From the NCBI RefSeq assembly GCF_030272615.1, contig NC_081409.1, positions 617,403,755-617,467,754 of the forward strand: a stretch of DNA of 64,000 nucleotides, given 5' to 3'. Below are positions 33,148-45,712 of this stretch, piece by piece; within the stretch, counting starts at the first letter, position 1; each line of letters opens with the position of its first letter. A model generated the notes under the pieces. It did not search any database, was not told the origin of the DNA, and was given only the letters and a program-made list of their open reading frames with translations. The translations under genes were made by a program, and so were the position numbers. This stretch comes from Cryptomeria japonica. Lineage: Eukaryota > Streptophyta > Pinopsida > Cupressales > Cupressaceae.

Positions 33148-34632
33148 TGTAGATGTATAAAAATGACCATATTCCTAAATGAATATTTAATGTTCATTTT
33201 ATTCTCATTCTTCTATTTAGTTAAATTTAATTTAATGAAATCACTCACATTCCTCTATTTAATTAAGTAAATTATTCAATTTATTTAGTTAAATTCACTT
33301 AAGCCCTTTTTACATCATTTAATTGAATAAATCATTTTATTTAATTAAAACCCTTCTCTCTACTTTTAATTAAATTCACATTTAATTAAATAGTTTACCC
33401 CAATCAAATAAATCTAATTTATTTAAATCTCCAACTTGCAACCAAATTGAAATAAAACAATTTATTTTAATTAATTCTATTTTCCCTCACCCACTTGCAT
33501 TTTCCTACATCTCCCACTTGCCTCCTAACCCTATTCCTAATTTCTTCTAGAATCCATCTAATCCTAATCAATTAACCCCAAACCCATCCATTATCCCCTT
33601 TCCCTAAATTTGAGGAGGTCACTTCTCAAATTTGGAGTAAAGTCTTCAAAACGCATTAAAGCCTTTATCCATTCAGCAAGCTAACTTGTTGAATGCCCCC
33701 AAATTTGGAAGGACTCTTACAAATTTGTCCCCAAAGTCTTCAAACCATTAATGGTTAACTAACCCTTAGTGGCATGGTTAGATACTTTTTGACTAACTTA
33801 ACCTACATCTAACCCAAAGGTCTCATCAAGCATTTATTGTTTTGACCATTATTATTCCTTTAACCTTTGCACAAGAGTTTACCCCTTGGGTAAAAGCTTT
33901 ATCCAATGGATAACCCTAACCTAACCTTAACCTTTACCTCTAGGGTAACCATGAGGTCTTCTCAAGCATTTAATGCTTCTTACCTCTCCTCTCAACCAGC
34001 CTTATGTTGACAATTGTCACCATTTCATTGGTGAAAATTGAAAACATGGATTGACAACTTTCAAACTTGACCCTTGATTAACTCTTTCAATCTTGACCAT
34101 CCATTGCCCTATTTTCATTATAAATAGAGCTCTCATTCCTCCATTTTGAGGATCCATGCAAGCTTTTAGTATCTCATTTATGCTCAATTTTATTAACACA
34201 TCTAGCTTCTCTTTGTTATAGGAATAAATCTAATAAGCATTTTAGACTATTTCCTTTATCATTAGCTTAACTCATAAACTAGTATATCATGTTAGGATAG
34301 TATTGCTACTAATCTTGTCATCTTGTAATCTAGTTTATTGTATTTGTAGAATCATGCATAGATAGGATGCATTTTCATAACTAAATCAATCATAAGCATC
34401 CCTCATTCTTGCATTTGTCATCCCTAAGCCACTTTGCTCCGTGATCTGAGAGAAAAGGCATTGGCTTGAGGGACCTTGTGAGATAGAGAACCATGGAACC
34501 ATCCTTGGGAAGTTGAGTCATTCTTCATGACTCCATAACTTGCACCAAGAAGTCCTGTGGGTGTGTGGACAAGCCTCTTTGAGCTTTAATTTTCACATTT
34601 TAAGTTTCATTGCCCCGCTTTTCCCGCATACA
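33148..34632 (+). repeat. 3' LTR of the Tat element
   Basis: This 1485 bp LTR matches 16090-17575, starts TGTAGATG and ends GCATACA. It keeps the TATAAATA box at 34119-34126. Many differences from the 5' copy are C/T or G/A transitions. Confidence 0.95.
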
Positions 34633-34637
34633 GAACC
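34633..34637 (+). repeat. Right target-site duplication (GAACC) of the Tat element
   Basis: It matches 16085-16089 exactly. Confidence 0.93.
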
Positions 34638-35153
34638 ATCTCTTTTAGACCTAGACCCTTAATATATCTCTAGCTTCTTTACCTATTACCCCTTCTATAT
34701 TGCTTTATTTTGTTGAGGCCTCACAATCTTTTTCATGCAAGCTACCCCTCCTAATACTATTATTAGTGCAACACGTTAGTTGGACACTTCTCTTCATCCT
34801 CTAGTTGCTCTTTCTACACCTACATGGTTGTGCTCTTCTTTAGCTTATGAGATTACCACATACCCTTCTCCTATCAGTATGGGAACTATTTATTTTGACA
34901 AATACAATGGCCATAGTGATCCATTGCACCATGTGAGCTACTTCTTGGCCCTATTATTGGCTCATACCTTTGATGACTATGTCTTGGTTGAATTATTTTT
35001 TAGCACCTTGATAGATATTACTTTAGATTGGTTATACACCTTACATACATGTTCCCTACACTTATTTTATAATGTTCCACATGCCTTTATCTCTCATTTT
35101 CGGTATAACATAGAACCCAAAGTCTCTTTTACCCACTTAGATCAATAAAAACA

Positions 35154-35158
35154 AGATG
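35154..35158 (+). repeat. Left target-site duplication (AGATG) of the solo LTR
   Basis: AGATG directly precedes TGTGGCAGC and matches 36483-36487. Confidence 0.88.
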
Positions 35159-36482
35159 TGTGGCAGCAACAATGTAGGAAAACTGAGAGGGGGGTGAATA
35201 AGTTTTCACCAAACTTAAACAAATTAACCTTATCTTTAGATTTGATAAAGAACAGCAATAGAAAAGATAAATACCACATCAACAACACACATAACACACA
35301 AATTTTTGACGTGGAAAACTCGGTTAAGGGAAAAACCACGGTGGAAACCTACCCACAATATGATGATACTCTGCAGTAGTATGTGTAATTATTGCAATGG
35401 GGAATGCGCATGCATTCAAGCACACTACCTAGAGCTCACTGCTCAAAACAACAATGGTCTACAACCTTGGGAAGACTCGCTGCCTTAAAAAGATCGAACA
35501 ACAATCCGGATTACATGAACCGAAAGAATAGAATCTCCAAATGCCTGATCATAGTTCTGGTTAAGCACACTATCTGCACAACAACACTTCTCTACACTTC
35601 TCCACTATCGAAAGATAAATTCGCTTGTTCACACATACAATACTCTCACATATCGTAGACACAACCGCAGACACACATTTTACATGATTACAACACTTAT
35701 TTATACAAATCATCAACCTTGACCTTGAGGTTGGCTCATAAGACCTAATTACAAAATTGCATCACACGATACATAAATCCATATGCGAACCAATACAATG
35801 TTGGCAAGGAAATAGCATGGACCCAAATTAAATCCACAAGCACTCAACACCACCAAATATCTCGCCAAGATCATCTGCAACACACAACAACCATCAGGTC
35901 GGCCAAAAGGTCGTATAACACAAAGAATACCACTGGACCAATAAAATCTTCAATAACACGCACCATGATCAACGCGGACCACCAAAACACATAGAACACG
36001 ATCGAAGAACATCAACAAGCAACGTGAATTCCTCCACAACAATCGCAACAACTCAAATAACAAGAATCATCATCATTTCATCATTGGAGCTCAAGAATAC
36101 CAGTAACTGAAAGATACGCTTGTGAAGTTCCAAATCATAAACCACCCGAACTAAGGACACACATGAACGTCCCAACCACTCTCCAAAATCCACGCAACAT
36201 AAGGAATCGATTCCAGAGCAATACAATCCAAAAATCACAACTCTGGAATATAGAATCAATAGAAAAACCAATCACCACACCGGATCACATAACTCGATCA
36301 AATCACCTTTTGGAACACTGAAACTCATACTGAATCAACTAGAGATAAGTATCTCAAAACCCATTAATCTACATCAGCACATCTGTAGCCAAACCAATTT
36401 TCTACAACACCGAAGCATAAGAACACAGGAATATGTCGACATCAATGACAACAACACATTCCAACAACTCTAATATCCAACA
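35159..36482 (-). mobile_element. Solo copia-type LTR, minus orientation
   Basis: The 1324 bp unit is bounded by TG...CA and a 5 bp AGATG duplication, with no internal coding region. On the minus strand it begins TGTTGGATATTAGAGTTG, soon followed by TGTTGTCATTGATGTC, and ends in a CCCCCCTCTCAGTTTTCC region then GCTGCCACA. Both ends are typical of plant copia LTRs. It arose by insertion into the old gypsy gag followed by LTR-LTR recombination. Short ORFs within it are chance. Confidence 0.88.
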
Positions 36483-36487
36483 AGATG
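36483..36487 (+). repeat. Right target-site duplication (AGATG) of the solo LTR
   Basis: It matches 35154-35158; the gag frame resumes immediately after it. Confidence 0.88.
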
Positions 36488-36770
36488 TTCATGAAAGTGT
36501 TTAGAGCTTCACTTCTCACTTTTTTCCTTGCTTTTCTAATGGGGTTTCCAACCTCCTAATGAACTTGTCATACCCCTTTTTGAGAGAATTTACTACTATC
36601 TATCCAACATGCCTTACTTTTTCAACAATTTTGTTCTATTTTTTACTTCATTCTTTGTGTCATTAAAGTTGACCAAATCCTCTTAGAGCATCTTCACCTC
36701 CAATCTAATGAACCCTCTATTACTCCTTGACCCATGGATCCCCCTTATGACCTTTTTCCACCTACCATGT

Positions 36771-37299
36771 TAGGATAAAGATGTCATCTACCTTGTAAAT
36801 CCTATGACATAGTTCCAACATCCTTGGAAAGTGTCCTAGGGCACTTAGGGTGCATCGGAAAAATATTTTGTAATATTCATTCTCACTATTGTTTGTAATT
36901 CCTTCATAAAGGTGATGGGTTCCACTAGCAATAGTAAAGGTGGGTTGTAAACGTAATTATTTAATATTATTTTTCCCACATGTGGATGCCTAGAATGGGA
37001 CAATTAATGGCTTAGGAAGTGGACAAATGAGTGACCTTTGGGCTTCTCCAAGAGGGGGCTTGGAAGAGGCAATATGTCTCTTGGTATTTTGCAATTTATT
37101 ACATTTAACGTAATGTTTATCTTGCAAGATTGAACGCCCAAGTTGGAGGGAAAGTATTTTTGCCAAAGTCGGCATCCTTTTGCTTTCATGGACATAATCC
37201 AAGGGTTTGTTTGGAATGAAAAGATTTCTTTGTACACCTTTATTGGTGGTTTTGGAGCTCTTGTCATTCCATAAATTTAGCTCTTTGGATATAGAAAAT
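36771..37299. other. Intergenic or old element DNA, nothing recognised
   Basis: No domain, array or boundary was found. It may be further decayed gypsy sequence. Confidence 0.35.
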
Positions 37300-37830
37300 A
37301 TAAGGAATAGTTGAATCTAGAGTTAATCTGCAAGAACAGGGACCGGTGGGAGGCATAAAGAGGTTGTTCGCAAGTATACAAGTGCTACCATGTTGGAGTC
37401 AAATAGGAGAATGGAAGTGAATGTACTATAATCACAATTGTTGTTGATAATGATTAATTGGCCTCTCTTCTTAGTGGATTTTTCCTCTCAAAGGTTTCTC
37501 CATGTAAATCTTGTGTTATGTGATGTTCGTATGTTGTCGATTTGTGCCACATTGTTTCTATCTTATGGTGATGTGATTCTTTATTCTTTGTTGTTATAAG
37601 TTCACATAAGATACGGTTATTAAGCATAATATATTGTAGGCTGATTTTTGGCATCATTAAGAAGAAGGAACTAAGCATGGTTCTCTACGTTAAGGCAACT
37701 TAATTTTCAGCTTTGCATATAAGTTTCAGCTTTTCATGTTATAGTTGTCCAAGCCTTGTATCTCATCCTTTGATTGGTTTATTGGATAGAGATTGATCTT
37801 GACAATCTTTTCTACTGAGTTTGTATATTC
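37300..37830 (+). repeat. Copia LTR-like remnant
   Basis: Phrases such as TTAGTGGATTTTTCCTCTC and GGTTTCTCCATGTAAATCTTG (37472-37520) are characteristic of the 3' half of plant copia LTRs. Neither end nor a partner copy was identified. Confidence 0.35.
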
Positions 37831-40800
37831 TCCAACATACCCAGCCTTTGTCCTATCCAGTGAATCCCACAACCACTTTTGCAACCTCTCCTATACCATC
37901 ATATCTCTATTTCTATCATAACTGATACACTTCTATCATCTAATAATAATTATTTTAGTCCATTGCTAACATTATTGGACTATAACATGTATATCCAGTT
38001 ATACTACACCTAACTCTATGAAGAACTCTCTTCTCATTCTACACACAAGGTGCATTGCACTTAGTCATTAAATTGTTTTGTCTCTATCATTGCTTGATTT
38101 CACTCATTAATATTGTTATGTGGCACACGTAGCTCTCTTTATTTGCGTGTTTCCATTGTATGGTAACACAATTACATGCAATCCCTAATATTGTATTTAT
38201 GCATTATCACCTAGCAATAAAGCACACTAGTCCAAGTGATCATGAATTCCATCAAAATGTAGGAATCGGCTAGCAAAAAAGTACACTAGTATAAGTAATT
38301 TGTCTTACCAATAGCTTTCATGATTCCAAACGACAAAGGAAGCTAGACATGGAATCATGTTTTTTCTCCCTACACTATCCTTCCTTTTCTTATCAAGCAT
38401 ATTTGTCCATTCTCTTAAAACTAACATTATGCTTGTCGCATTGTCCTTGTTATATAAGCTTTTGTCTCTCGTAGTTTTATTATGTGTGTTATTTATCTTT
38501 TCCATATACATGTTTCTAATGTTCTAACAAAATTGTTTTGTAGGTTCAATATTTTTCTAACACGCTTCTATTGTAATTTTTATTTTTCCTAAAAGTTGTC
38601 TTATATCTTAGCATAGGGGTATAGATTCTATTGTGTAACCTTTTTGTATCCTCAAAATGTTGTTATTTTCAATAATTCTATTTTAGTACTTTAGCATAGC
38701 TATATCACCTAATTACATCGACCGACTAAAGTGGAGGCAACATGTAAGGTCAAAAATTACAAACCCTTCAATGTTTTGATTAACAAAGCAGTAAAACAAG
38801 GGTGTTGACCCTATACAGAGACAAGCCAAGAACATACCTCTGACAGCAAAGGCCAAACCAACACACTAGCAGAGTAGTTGGTAACCCACATCAAGAGTGA
38901 GTAGAAGTTTCCCCAACAACTTAGGGAAGAGTTTGGGAAGAAAAGGAAGAGCAATCTTTCCTCCATCAACGAACGACAATCTACGCAATACTATAATTTG
39001 GAACACCAACACAAGGGGGAGCAAGAGGAATCCCCTTGGTGGGACTACCAGCATCAAAAGTAGGATGTTGACAAGGCAATAAATCAACCACTGAAGGTTG
39101 GAGCAAAATAGGAACAACAAGCAAAGAAGAGTCCATGGGTCTAGATGGGAACACACCAATAGCATGAGGTGAAGGAGGATCCACGAGGCCTAAGGAGGTC
39201 ACACCTATTGACACTATAGATCGTCTTTATTGTAGGGTCCATTAATGTGGCATATTTCGCGGACCATTTTAGCCCTCTTTCCTATCTTTTGTCCTCATCC
39301 AAATGTCAACTTTTGCATTATTTGTGCATTACATTTTGTGTAGTTATTTTTAATATGCGTATGTCCAATGTAACCATTTTGCAGTGTTTGCCATTTTCTT
39401 CTTTCTTGACAGTAGCACAATCATATAAACACCTATACAAGCTTCATTTGACATTCAAGAGTTGTCTTTTTTACTTCCTTTTAGTTCTTAACTCTCATTC
39501 ACCCACCTCTCCAAATTTCCAACAAACTTTTCTAATTCCTTGACCAAAATAGCCTCTTCTACCTGAGATAGCTCTTCCCTCTCATGTTTTAAAACTAACT
39601 TTTATACTCCAACTCTCATTCTCCTCCAACTTTCTACAACATACTAAACTTTTGTTCATCGATCGCCTATATTGTGCAACTCTCTACATGTCATTGGATT
39701 CCATTTTTAGATATGATCTTGTTTTATTTAGAGTATTTCATTCATTATTGTTCCTTTTATCATTTACATTAATGGTCTTATTCTTAGATACATTAGAATA
39801 GAAGCACACATCTTCCAATCTTTTCAAATGACTATTCAAGACCAAAATAGAGGCTTGACCATATTGACAAGCTCCCAAACAATCACAAACATTTTTCTTA
39901 CCCAACTACAAGTGCATTTAAAGACTCAACTTACAACAAAGACTTCGTATTAATCACCTCCAGTGACATCTATTTAATTGTATTTTAGCTTATTTCCAAC
40001 TTTTGTAGCAATTCAGGTGCTGTTTTGCGTACACTAGCTTTCTGTGTGAGGATACTTCGGAATCTATGCTCCCACTCTAGTTTTCTAACATTCTCGGACG
40101 ACAGCACAGAAGTTGGACAACAATGCAACTTCCAGACTACAGCGTGTGCATGCTAGCATATGTACCAAACAGCGTCTAAACTTAGTCTACAGGTTCTCAC
40201 TTATCTCTTATTTGCTGTTCTACAATTTGTATTCAGTTCTCTACTTATCCTTTTCTAACACCTCCTATTTACCATTTCCAGCTTCATTAATGCAATATAG
40301 AATTAAAGAGATTAAATTTTACATTTCACTGTTTGTATCATCTTTTGGTAATTAGGAATTCCTTTGGCTTTTCGAAAACACAAAGCCACGGAACTAAGAA
40401 CTTGTATCAACGATCAAAAGTTACATGATTGGTATCAATGCTTAAATCCACGACTCAGTTTGGTTTAACTTTTATTGGTCAAAAATAGTTAAGAAGACAT
40501 CAGCAGGGTTTGCAGTAATTACCTGTAGCATATAGTTTGGACCTGATGCAGCTCAAGGCTCCTTCAATAACCTGACATGAATTTTAATTTCTAATTTTCT
40601 TATCACTTAATGCAAGTTTCGCTTCCACTTAATTTAATTAATGTTTTTCGTTTAAGACACTGCTCCTTGAAATCCTGGCACTTCACTAAATCCCCAGGAA
40701 AAATATCTTGTGCCTTAAAGAAGTTAATCCTTTGTGCTAATCTCTGAATCTGAGATAAAAACACATATCTTGACCTCTAATAATCTAGATCAGTCTTTTA

Positions 40801-41600
40801 TACAATGGAACCATACAACTTAGCTGTTCGAGTAGTTCTCATGTCGCATACAGAAGAAATATTTTTCCATGTAATAACTAAAATAACCCAATAGAGCACG
40901 TGTACTTATCCATAGCACTTTCATCAACTGAGAGCAGCCTAGGACATTATCATGATAGTTCTCAGCCATTTTTATAAAATGCTTTCGGTTCTATAGGAAT
41001 ATCTAACTTGATTGCGAAGCCCAATAGTTTTACATATTAGACAGCAACATAAAACCTAAGCAAAACCACATGGTATCTAATTATCAAGAGCAAACTCACC
41101 TAAGAATCCATAAGAGATGCTCCAACAACTAACTGATTTGCTAGCGTGGGAATAGAAGAATAGGAACTCAAGTTTTGGGGTTCTAAATTATAGAATTCTA
41201 GCATTAACTCCACTAGTCCTTGAAGAGAATCTGAACTATCAATTATTGAGAGGTATCAAAGCCAAGTGCTAAAAATTATAAGCCTCTTGAAGAGAATCTG
41301 AACTATCACAAACCCATTTATCATATCCTATAGCTGAAAAAGTATATAAAAGCTAATGAGGAATAACTGAGGAATAACCGTGTTACCAAATATTATAAGT
41401 CCCCGCCCAGCTTGAAAGAATAGCCCAGAAACCTGATACATTCTATGTTTTCTGTTTATGGACAGCTATAAGGAAATTCGTAGAAAGATGTTTTTGACAC
41501 CCCTAAAAACACCGATTTGGTCTTACCTATGGCGAAATAGTGCTTCAAAAAATCTCTGAAGCCCCCGAAACTTAAGCCCAAAGCTCCTTTACTAGGGTAC
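37831..41600. other. Intergenic DNA, mostly unassigned
   Basis: I see no convincing gene. A minus-strand stretch at 38866-39214 has Pro/Leu-rich open frames (GGKIALPFLPKLFPK) that could be a trace of a LINE ORF1, but the support is weak. Near 40000-40360 a plus-strand stretch has short ORFs without recognisable domains. Confidence 0.4.
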
Positions 41601-41619
41601 ATTTAACCAGTCTACGAAG

Positions 41620-41898
41620 ATGACTCCAACTATAACCATGGTTATTTGGGCAAAAGAGGGATACAATATTACAATTGACTGGAGTAACACCCACTCCACA
41701 GACTCTGTTCGGTGTCAAGCAGTCTACTGGGGCGAACTGTATAATTCATCTGTCAATGTATCTTCCTTGGGGAGCAGAATACATAGCCTTAATGAGTTTC
41801 CTGATGAGTTGCCCACACTTCATGATACATTACCTAGAATGTGCAAAGAGTTAGGAGAGGAAATTGTAGAGGCGGTAGAGGCGGGCATAAGAGAATGA
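41620..41898 (+). CDS. Hypothetical 92-residue ORF, unrecognised
   Basis: An open frame ends in an acidic helix-like tail (DTLPRMCKELGEEIVEAVEAG). I recognise no domain, and no splice context or promoter was evident. It may be chance or an exon remnant. It faces away from the host gene that starts to the right. Confidence 0.15.
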   Translation: MTPTITMVIWAKEGYNITIDWSNTHSTDSVRCQAVYWGELYNSSVNVSSLGSRIHSLNEFPDELPTLHDTLPRMCKELGEEIVEAVEAGIRE

Positions 41899-44049
41899 CC
41901 AAGCAAAGCTGAGGAATTATGAAGAAAGGCCACTTTATTAGGGTAAATGGCACAGTAGCGGCCCATATTCTAATAACTGTTCACCCCTTGCACATCTAAT
42001 CCTCTAATTACTATTTTTTTAAATAATCAATACATGATAATTAAAAGCTCACTAAAATACTCTATCTATATCAATAGCTGACCCACTTGTGCACCTAGTA
42101 GTTCACCATTGAATATTTAATTAGAGGAGTTTGTGCAACTTTTTGGTAATCGTAGCGCATAGTTACTGGGGCATTTGTGTGTAGGTATTGGCCAAAACAT
42201 TTATCAGAGAATATGAATTAGATCAGTTATGCAAATTTTTTGGGTGGTTGTAGCACATAGTTATCAATAGATATAAGACGTCACTTCTAAATGACCACTT
42301 TTTGACCTTTGTGCACATAACAAATCCTCCCGCGTTCCTCATAACCACCCAGAAGCTGAAACGATAGCTTTAAGCTCTTAAGTCAATACGAAGAAACCCA
42401 AAATAATTCATTGCAATCCGACATACTGTATAAGAAGTTAGAACTTAATGTGCGTGAAGTTAAGGTGGGCAGCTACTGGGTCCTTTCCCCTAGTAGAGGA
42501 GATCCGTGAGTTTTATGTAATTGCAAAGATAGGGGGGAGACCAGCTCCTATAGACTATAACAATAAATATCATTTATGAGGATGTACTCCATGCTTCATC
42601 ATAATCTGACACAGTGATTGGGAAGCAGATCTATAATGAGATCACCTAAAAAGTTAAAAACTAATTAATGACCAGTTCAACAGACTTTACATGCTCAGTG
42701 GAATTATATGGTATCCTAGGTGCAAGAAAAGGAGAACTATATGATTAAGTATTGATAGCATATCATGCAACGAGCTCTAGGAAAAAGGTGCTTATTGCGA
42801 AAACCAAGAACCATGCCGTGAGGTTGAACGTGAGCAGAGAAATGACCACAGATATAAGCGAGACATCCAGGAGTTTAAGCCAATCCCAACGATGCAATTG
42901 AGTTTGATTCATAAACTTTTACTCTCAGTAATTCAGTATACTTTAAGCCAAAACCCACAGAGTTTCACTGTTAAAGAATGCCAAACACCTTAATTCAGGA
43001 CCAAAATAAATAGGCAAAGGAAGTATATTATGTTGATGTGTTATAAATGACCTCAACAATAATGTCAATTGTCCACGAAAAATGACTACATAATATTTAC
43101 AGGCTGGTAATTTTCAAGATTGTGACATTCTTAGGACGATGGAGTTTTCCAGATATTATTATTGCCTCTAATGATTCAAAATGGATTCCACAAACTCATT
43201 ATTATGAACCTGCCAAATTGAAAAATAGTCTTCATATTCAATCATGATGAATTTGGTTGCCAACTGATGTTCATATTGCAAACAGATATAGACTATTTAT
43301 ATAATGCAGGTTGTTGGCAATGTAGCAGCATAGATGAGATCAGTAGTTTAAAGTTTAAAATATGCTTTCAGCAGCAAGTTGTATGTGTTGATGTGCAACT
43401 GCGTTGACATTTACTAACTTGTGTAAGGCAGAAGATTCTTTTATACTATTTCCAAGAGAAGAAAATAGGGAACAAACTCTAATGAATAATGCCTCAATGC
43501 TTCAAGCAGATCCAAAAGAATTATTGCAAATGACGAATAAAGATATCTCACCAGATCCAGAATAAAAAAAATTAATGTCATATCCTTGCCTATATAGCAT
43601 ATAGAAAAATTTTGAAATCACAAATCACTTAAGTTATCAGGAATGGGTGTGTACAAATTCCAGTTCAGAGACAGGTATTTAAAATGCTGATATTTTACAG
43701 ACAAAGGGTACAGTTTATCATGGAAACATTCATTAACAAAATACAAAATATAAAGAAAATTAAATACACATCAAAAGTCAAGTGCGTGATCAACATTACA
43801 ACTAATAATATAAAAAAATGGTTCATAATTCAAAATATAATAGGCTTTCCTCCACACACACATATATAAAGAGCTTACCAATTATGATTTATTACTTGGA
43901 TTATGCCAGTTCTGTTTTGTTTTTCCTTTTTGGGTTTGTTTGGTCTTGTTTCGCCAGTAAAGTAGAATCAAGTTAATAGTCATACATTGGAGCCCTAGGT
44001 AATTATTCAACTTCAAACATGAGATTTATCATCACTTTTAACATAGAAA
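41899..44049. other. Intergenic DNA, nothing recognised
   Basis: No gene was found. A diverged direct repeat pair lies near 42130-42170 and 42225-42265 (GTGCAACTTTTTGG and GTAGCRCATAGTTA phrases). Confidence 0.4.
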
Positions 44050-44955
44050 TAATTGCTGTTTTGGGATTAAATTGTATTCAAGTTTGTTTCAGATCACATT
44101 CCGTGATCCCTCATCAGAATGATAGAGAGCCAAAGGATTTATAATAGATATTTACTTGCAGATCAAGACTAAATAAAAAGAAATGGGGAAGTGGTGAGGG
44201 AAAAAAGATTCATGCAGTTCAAGAGATAAAGATGACATAAGACTAGCTACAAAAAGGAAACAAAATACGATACAACCAAATATTCATAAATAAAAGACCA
44301 AATAAATGTGCAAATATCTAAATTGGAAGAGACAAATATTTATATTTATGTACTTATAAATAGGCATGGTTGTGCTTATAATAAATAGGAAAGATACGAA
44401 GGACAACAAATGAAAAAACCTAACATTATATAGAAAAATTAATAAATGAATATAAGAAAGCAAAACATATATATATATATATATATATTTCTTATATTCA
44501 TTTTTTTTTTGCTTTCACCATATTCATATATTTATATGAATATAAATGTATTTTGGTTATTGGCTTTTTCGCTTTCTTATATTCATTTATTAATTTTTCT
44601 ATAGAATGTTATGTTTCTTCATTAATTGTCCATATTTGTCATACTTATTTACAAGCATATTTTTCTCTTCCAATTTACATATTTGCACACTTAATTGGTC
44701 TTTTTAGTTTTGAATATTTGGTTGCAGCATATTTTATTTCCTCTTTGTAGCTAGTCCTGTTCCATCTATCTCTTGAACCACGTGCTTCCTTTTTCCCTCA
44801 CTTCTTCCCCATCTCTTTTTATTTAGTCTTGGTATGTAACTAAACATCTATTATGAATCCTTTGGCTCTCTATCATCCTGATGATGAATCATTGTATGAT
44901 CTAAAACATTGATTCAAAAAACTTGCACATAATTTAATCCAGAAGCAGCATTTAT
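44050..44955. repeat. Long palindrome, about 0.9 kb, with (AT)n near its centre
   Basis: The left arm (about 44050-44466) is the reverse complement of the right arm (about 44560-44955) with scattered mismatches and small indels. Matching phrases: GATAGAGAGCCAAAGGAT (44120) with its complement near 44860; AAATTGGAAGAGA (44320) with its complement near 44665; AAAAATTAATAAATGAATAT (44433) with its complement near 44580. The centre has (AT)n at 44468-44488 and a T-run. No TIR or target duplication was settled. It may be a foldback or MITE-type element. It lies about 0.75 kb 3' of the host gene stop. Confidence 0.85.
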
Positions 44956-45351
44956 CTACAGCATGGATCGTGGAAATCTTTTATCATTAATGGACATAAT
45001 TACTTTAGTCATGGGATTGAACCATTATTGAGCAGTGAAACTCTTTAAAAAAATTAACAGTTCATAATTCACCAAGCAATTCCAAAATGAATAGGGCAAC
45101 TAGTATACCAGTATACATAGTTACTCAAGATCTAGATCATACCTATAGTGAAGCTACGCTGAAATCTCTGATCTCAATAACTGATTTAAGGATAACTATC
45201 AATTACATTATTTTCTAAATGATAAAGTGTATGCGATACATTCTTAAGAATTCCCATCTCCATAAATCTTCATTTCATTGTACAATAAAACAAACAGCTA
45301 GTAATGAAGTTTACAGGCTGTAGAACAACTATTTACAGCATCTGAACTTGG

Positions 45352-45523
45352 ATGAAAACAAGTGCTATCATAATTGATCAGATTACATAAAATTACAATA
45401 GAATCATTGATCAACTGCAGTCTTGCAGTAAGATGTTATGAAAACAAGTGTCGTCATAATTAATCAAATTACATAAAATTACAATAGAATCATTGATCAA
45501 CTGCAGTCTTGCAATGAGATGTT
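45352..45523 (+). repeat. 86 bp tandem duplication
   Basis: Copies at 45352-45437 and 45438-45523 share ATGAAAACAAGTG at their starts and CAACTGCAGTCTTGCA near their ends, with only a few differences. It lies about 190 bp 3' of the host gene stop, so possibly in its 3' UTR or just beyond. Confidence 0.92.
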
Positions 45524-45712
45524 ATTGAGTAGCATTATTTTGTACAAATAATTTTAATGCATACCATTTTCTAGTCTAACATTCATAGTGAACCTCTTTG
45601 AGTGAGTATTTTAGGCATAAATCAACAACAAAGTGGTATCACATTCACCTCCTGCAATCCAAGTAATTCGAGAAAGAAACAAGGCAAAGAAAAGTATCTG
45701 AAGTCCATAACA

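Larger units (their letters stand above)
16090..34632 (+). mobile_element. Complete but defective Ty3/gypsy retrotransposon, Tat type
   Basis: The 18,543 bp element has all boundary marks: 1.49 kb direct LTRs, a primer-binding site 4 nt inside the 5' LTR, a polypurine tract abutting the 3' LTR, and a matching GAACC duplication. Domain order is gag, protease, RT, RNase H, a second archaeal-type RNase H, integrase, then a long 3' region with an antisense ORF. The second RNase H and the antisense ORF are hallmarks of the Tat lineage (Retand/Ogre relatives). The 2.6 kb leader and 5.1 kb 3' region account for the unusual size. Every coding segment has stops or frameshifts, so it is non-autonomous now. 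By hand alignment the LTRs differ at about 40 positions (about 97% identity). It lies inside the gag-proximal part of an older gypsy element. Confidence 0.95.
34640..36770 (+). pseudogene. gag: gag of an older gypsy element, interrupted by a solo LTR
   Basis: From about 34760 one frame reads STPTWLCSSLAYEITTYPSP, then the gag-domain blocks FDKYNGHSDPLHHVSYF, TLDWLYTL, AFISHFRYNIEPKVSFTHLD, with a TAA at 35146-35148. The blocks parallel the gag of the Tat element, so this is a related but distinct gypsy family. At 35154 it is split by the solo LTR. From 36488 it resumes with HESV, then CFSNGVSNLLMNLSYPLFER, YYYLSNMPYFFN, and fades by about 36770. Its upstream leader should lie left of 16085, across the Tat insertion. 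Confidence 0.75.

Noticed and set aside
36053-36271. 72-residue minus-strand ORF
   Set aside because: It lies inside the solo copia LTR, which does not normally encode protein.
38866-39214. LINE ORF1-like Pro/Leu-rich frames on the minus strand
   Set aside because: There is no zinc knuckle, DUF4283 block or endonuclease nearby, so the assignment could not be supported as a feature.
42152-42261. TAGCGCATAG and TAGCACATAG occurrences outside the Tat element
   Set aside because: Only two copies, about 100 bp apart, within a diverged direct repeat. There is no 21 bp spacing, so they are not part of the leader array system.
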